Source: a virus
Length of the DNA stretch: 49,619 nt
Reading direction: 5' to 3' (one strand)
Virus record (IMG/VR): IMGVR_UViG_3300025308_000005
Location: 1-49,619 of that record
Part shown: positions 48,335 through 49,619 of the stretch, piece after piece
How positions within the stretch are numbered: the stretch's first letter is position 1
How the letters are laid out: every line of letters begins with the position of its first letter
Translations under genes and position numbers: made by a program
The notes under the pieces: model-generated
The model's database searches: none
Seen by the model: only the letters and a program-made list of their open reading frames with translations
Told to the model about the DNA's origin: nothing

Positions 48335-48598
48335 ATGCCAACGAGTGTCGCCCTCAATCCCCACTTTGAGCAATTCATCCGCGCCCAGATCGATTCCGGC
48401 CATTACAACGACGAGAGCGAAGTCGTGCGCGCCGCGCTTCGTTTACTGGAAGATCAACAATCGAAACAGGCTCTCCAACTGGAAGGATTGCGCTCTGCCA
48501 TTGCTGCGGGCCTGCAAGGCCCCGGCATTCCCGCCGACGAAGCATTTGATCGGCTGGAAGCCAAATACCAATCCATGGCAGAACATCAAAGCGTTTGA
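48335..48598 (+). CDS. parD: ParD-like antitoxin
   Basis: An 87-residue type II antitoxin of the ParD/CC2985 family: NPHFEQFIRAQIDSGHYNDESEVVRAALRLLEDQQSK is the ribbon-helix-helix DNA-binding domain (about 7-45) and the acidic C-terminus wraps the toxin. It would repress its own promoter. It overlaps the toxin start by 1 nt. Confidence 0.9.
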   Translation: MPTSVALNPHFEQFIRAQIDSGHYNDESEVVRAALRLLEDQQSKQALQLEGLRSAIAAGLQGPGIPADEAFDRLEAKYQSMAEHQSV

Positions 48599-48903
48599 TG
48601 CGCGTCGAACTCAGTCACAGCGCGTTACACGACCTCGAATCAATAGGCGACTTCATCGCCCAGGATAGCCCTCAGCGCGCAAAAAACTTTGTGAAAAAAT
48701 TGCGCGACCAATGCAACCAGATCGCCGAAACACCCCTCGCATTCAGACTCAGAACCGAATTAGGCAAGAGCATTCGATCCTGCGCTTACGGGAATTACGT
48801 GATCTTTTTCTCTGCCGATGGAAACGTGCTCCGCATCCTGCGCATACTGCACGGATCAATGGACATAGAAGCCCAATTTGCGGCGGGCAACAATGATGGT
48901 TAA
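48598..48903 (+). CDS. parE: ParE/RelE-type toxin
   Basis: A 101-residue toxin of the ParE/RelE superfamily: VELSHSALHDLESIGDFIAQDSPQRAKNFVKKLRDQC, then FRLRTELGKSIRSCAYGNYVIFFSADGNVLRILRILHGSMDIE. ATG at 48598 overlaps the antitoxin stop (TGATG). ParE proteins poison DNA gyrase and RelE proteins cleave mRNA; the ParD partner favours the former. Confidence 0.9.
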   Translation: MRVELSHSALHDLESIGDFIAQDSPQRAKNFVKKLRDQCNQIAETPLAFRLRTELGKSIRSCAYGNYVIFFSADGNVLRILRILHGSMDIEAQFAAGNNDG

Positions 48904-48933
48904 TTCCATCGGATCGTAAATACCACGAAGAGC

Positions 48934-49167
48934 ATGAACAAAATGAAATGCACGATCTGTAAAACCGGAGAGACCCATCCCGGCACCACGACCGTCACGT
49001 TGCAACGCAACAATAGCTTGGTCGTCATCCGCGACGTGCCCGCCGAAATCTGCGAGAACTGCGGCGAGTATTACCTGAGCGAAGCAACCGCCAGCCGTGT
49101 GTATGAAGACGCCGATGCAACCGCGCGGCGACATGTGGAAGTTGAGATTCAGCGATACGCAGCTTAA
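48934..49167 (+). CDS. YgiT-type zinc-finger protein
   Basis: A 77-residue protein with two CxxC knuckles (CTICKTGE near 6-13 and CENCGEYYL near 40-48), the layout of YgiT/MqsA N-terminal zinc domains found in antitoxins that usually pair with a DUF4258 toxin encoded just upstream. No such toxin is present; the preceding genes are ParDE. It may be an orphan antitoxin. Confidence 0.8.
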   Translation: MNKMKCTICKTGETHPGTTTVTLQRNNSLVVIRDVPAEICENCGEYYLSEATASRVYEDADATARRHVEVEIQRYAA

Positions 49168-49199
49168 GAAAATATCGTGGTCTGTCCCTGAGTATCTCA

Positions 49200-49547
49200 A
49201 TGAAAATGAATAAGTTGCTAATAAAGATACTGATAGTTTATTCGGGCTTTGCATTGCCTGTAACGTCGTTTGCAACCTGTTACACCGTGTATGACAAAAC
49301 TGATAAAGCAGTTTACAAATCGTCTTCTCCTCCTTTTGATTTATCACTCCCAATCAGTGAAGGCATTAGATCAAAATTTCCGGGTGGTCATTTGGTTTCA
49401 AGTAATAGTCGCGAGTGTTTTTTGCCCAGAGATGAGAATGCGGTGTTGGTAAGTACCAATAGTGCATTAAAGAAACGAGACAGAACGCCGGGCTTAAAAG
49501 CTATAATTAAGTTACCCCCGGCAAAGCCGGGGGTTTATCTCTATTGA
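49200..49547 (+). CDS. Secreted protein, C-terminus altered by repeat
   Basis: A 115-residue frame with a signal peptide (KLLIKILIVYSGFALPVTSFA) and a short mature region with two cysteines (ATCYTVYDK and SRECFLPRD) that may form a disulfide. The last ten residues (PPAKPGVYLY) are encoded by the hairpin at 49515-49533, so the native C-terminus was probably replaced by the inserted repeat. No family is recognised. Confidence 0.55.
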   Translation: MKMNKLLIKILIVYSGFALPVTSFATCYTVYDKTDKAVYKSSSPPFDLSLPISEGIRSKFPGGHLVSSNSRECFLPRDENAVLVSTNSALKKRDRTPGLKAIIKLPPAKPGVYLY

Positions 49548-49591
49548 GCCCCTCAAAGGGGCAAAAACGTGATGCGCCTAAAGGCGCTGGC
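49515..49591. repeat. Cluster of three hairpins at the right edge
   Basis: CCCCCGGC-AAA-GCCGGGGG (49515-49533), GCCCCT-CAA-AGGGGC (49548-49562) and GCGCC-TAAA-GGCGC (49574-49587, enclosed by GTGA/TCAC) follow each other. The first matches the hairpin at 78-98 apart from its loop. This may be the end of an IS200/IS605-type element in the opposite orientation; no transposase lies within the window. Confidence 0.45.
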
Positions 49592-49619
49592 TCACATGCC
49601 TAATTTGAGCTGATCATAA

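Overview
The window comes from a GC-rich betaproteobacterium-like chromosome. The gene content and the style of the MutS protein suggest this, but no species can be named. It holds two integrated elements side by side and a short run of ordinary chromosome. The left edge (1-762) is a partial mobile-element end, probably IS200/IS605-type, that cuts off the front of a DUF3800 gene.

From 763 to 39441 lies an apparently complete P2-type (contractile-tail) prophage bounded by a 19-bp direct repeat, GACCTGCGGATTAACAGTC, which matches a tRNA-Asn anticodon arm. Integrase and a DUF4224 protein sit at the left end. An early leftward operon of mostly unknown small genes follows, then a P4-alpha-like primase/helicase, an Ogr-type late activator and a divergent repressor region (about 11.7 kb). 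Two genes for secreted proteins, one a thermonuclease with an Excalibur domain, lie beside the repressor as probable lysogenic cargo. The late genes run D, U, T, E/E', FII, FI, DGR, fibre genes, I, J, W, V, S, R, lysis genes, X, L, M, N, O on the minus strand, then P, Q and an adenine methylase on the plus strand.

A diversity-generating retroelement (DGR) sits inside the tail operon at 20.4-23.3 kb. It has a reverse transcriptase, a template repeat (TR), an Avd accessory protein and a C-type-lectin/FGE-like variable protein. TR and the variable repeat (VR) are both 112 nt and differ at 10 positions. All 10 are adenines of the TR coding strand, which is the diagnostic signature of mutagenic retrohoming. 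A copied inverted repeat, GTTGTG-N11-CACAAC, occurs exactly where P2 has its late promoters (before FI, before V, and between O and P), and the phage encodes an Ogr protein with the matching zinc-finger spacing. The right end carries a candidate cos region, an AT-rich structure with a 30-bp inverted repeat and nine GGTAAT motifs (candidate origin), and the 3' half of tRNA-Asn with its terminator.

From about 39.7 to 45.59 kb is a second, smaller element read rightward: two HTH regulators, small proteins, a P2-gpA-like HUH rolling-circle initiator, a VC1465/XafT-like protein, DUF4224 and a second tyrosine integrase. Its integrase ends 13 nt before the GTG start of mutS, so mutS seems to depend on transcription from the element. 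mutS itself carries two in-frame palindromic repeat insertions. After mutS come a ParDE-type toxin-antitoxin pair, a YgiT-type zinc-finger protein, a secreted protein and a cluster of hairpins resembling the one at the left edge.
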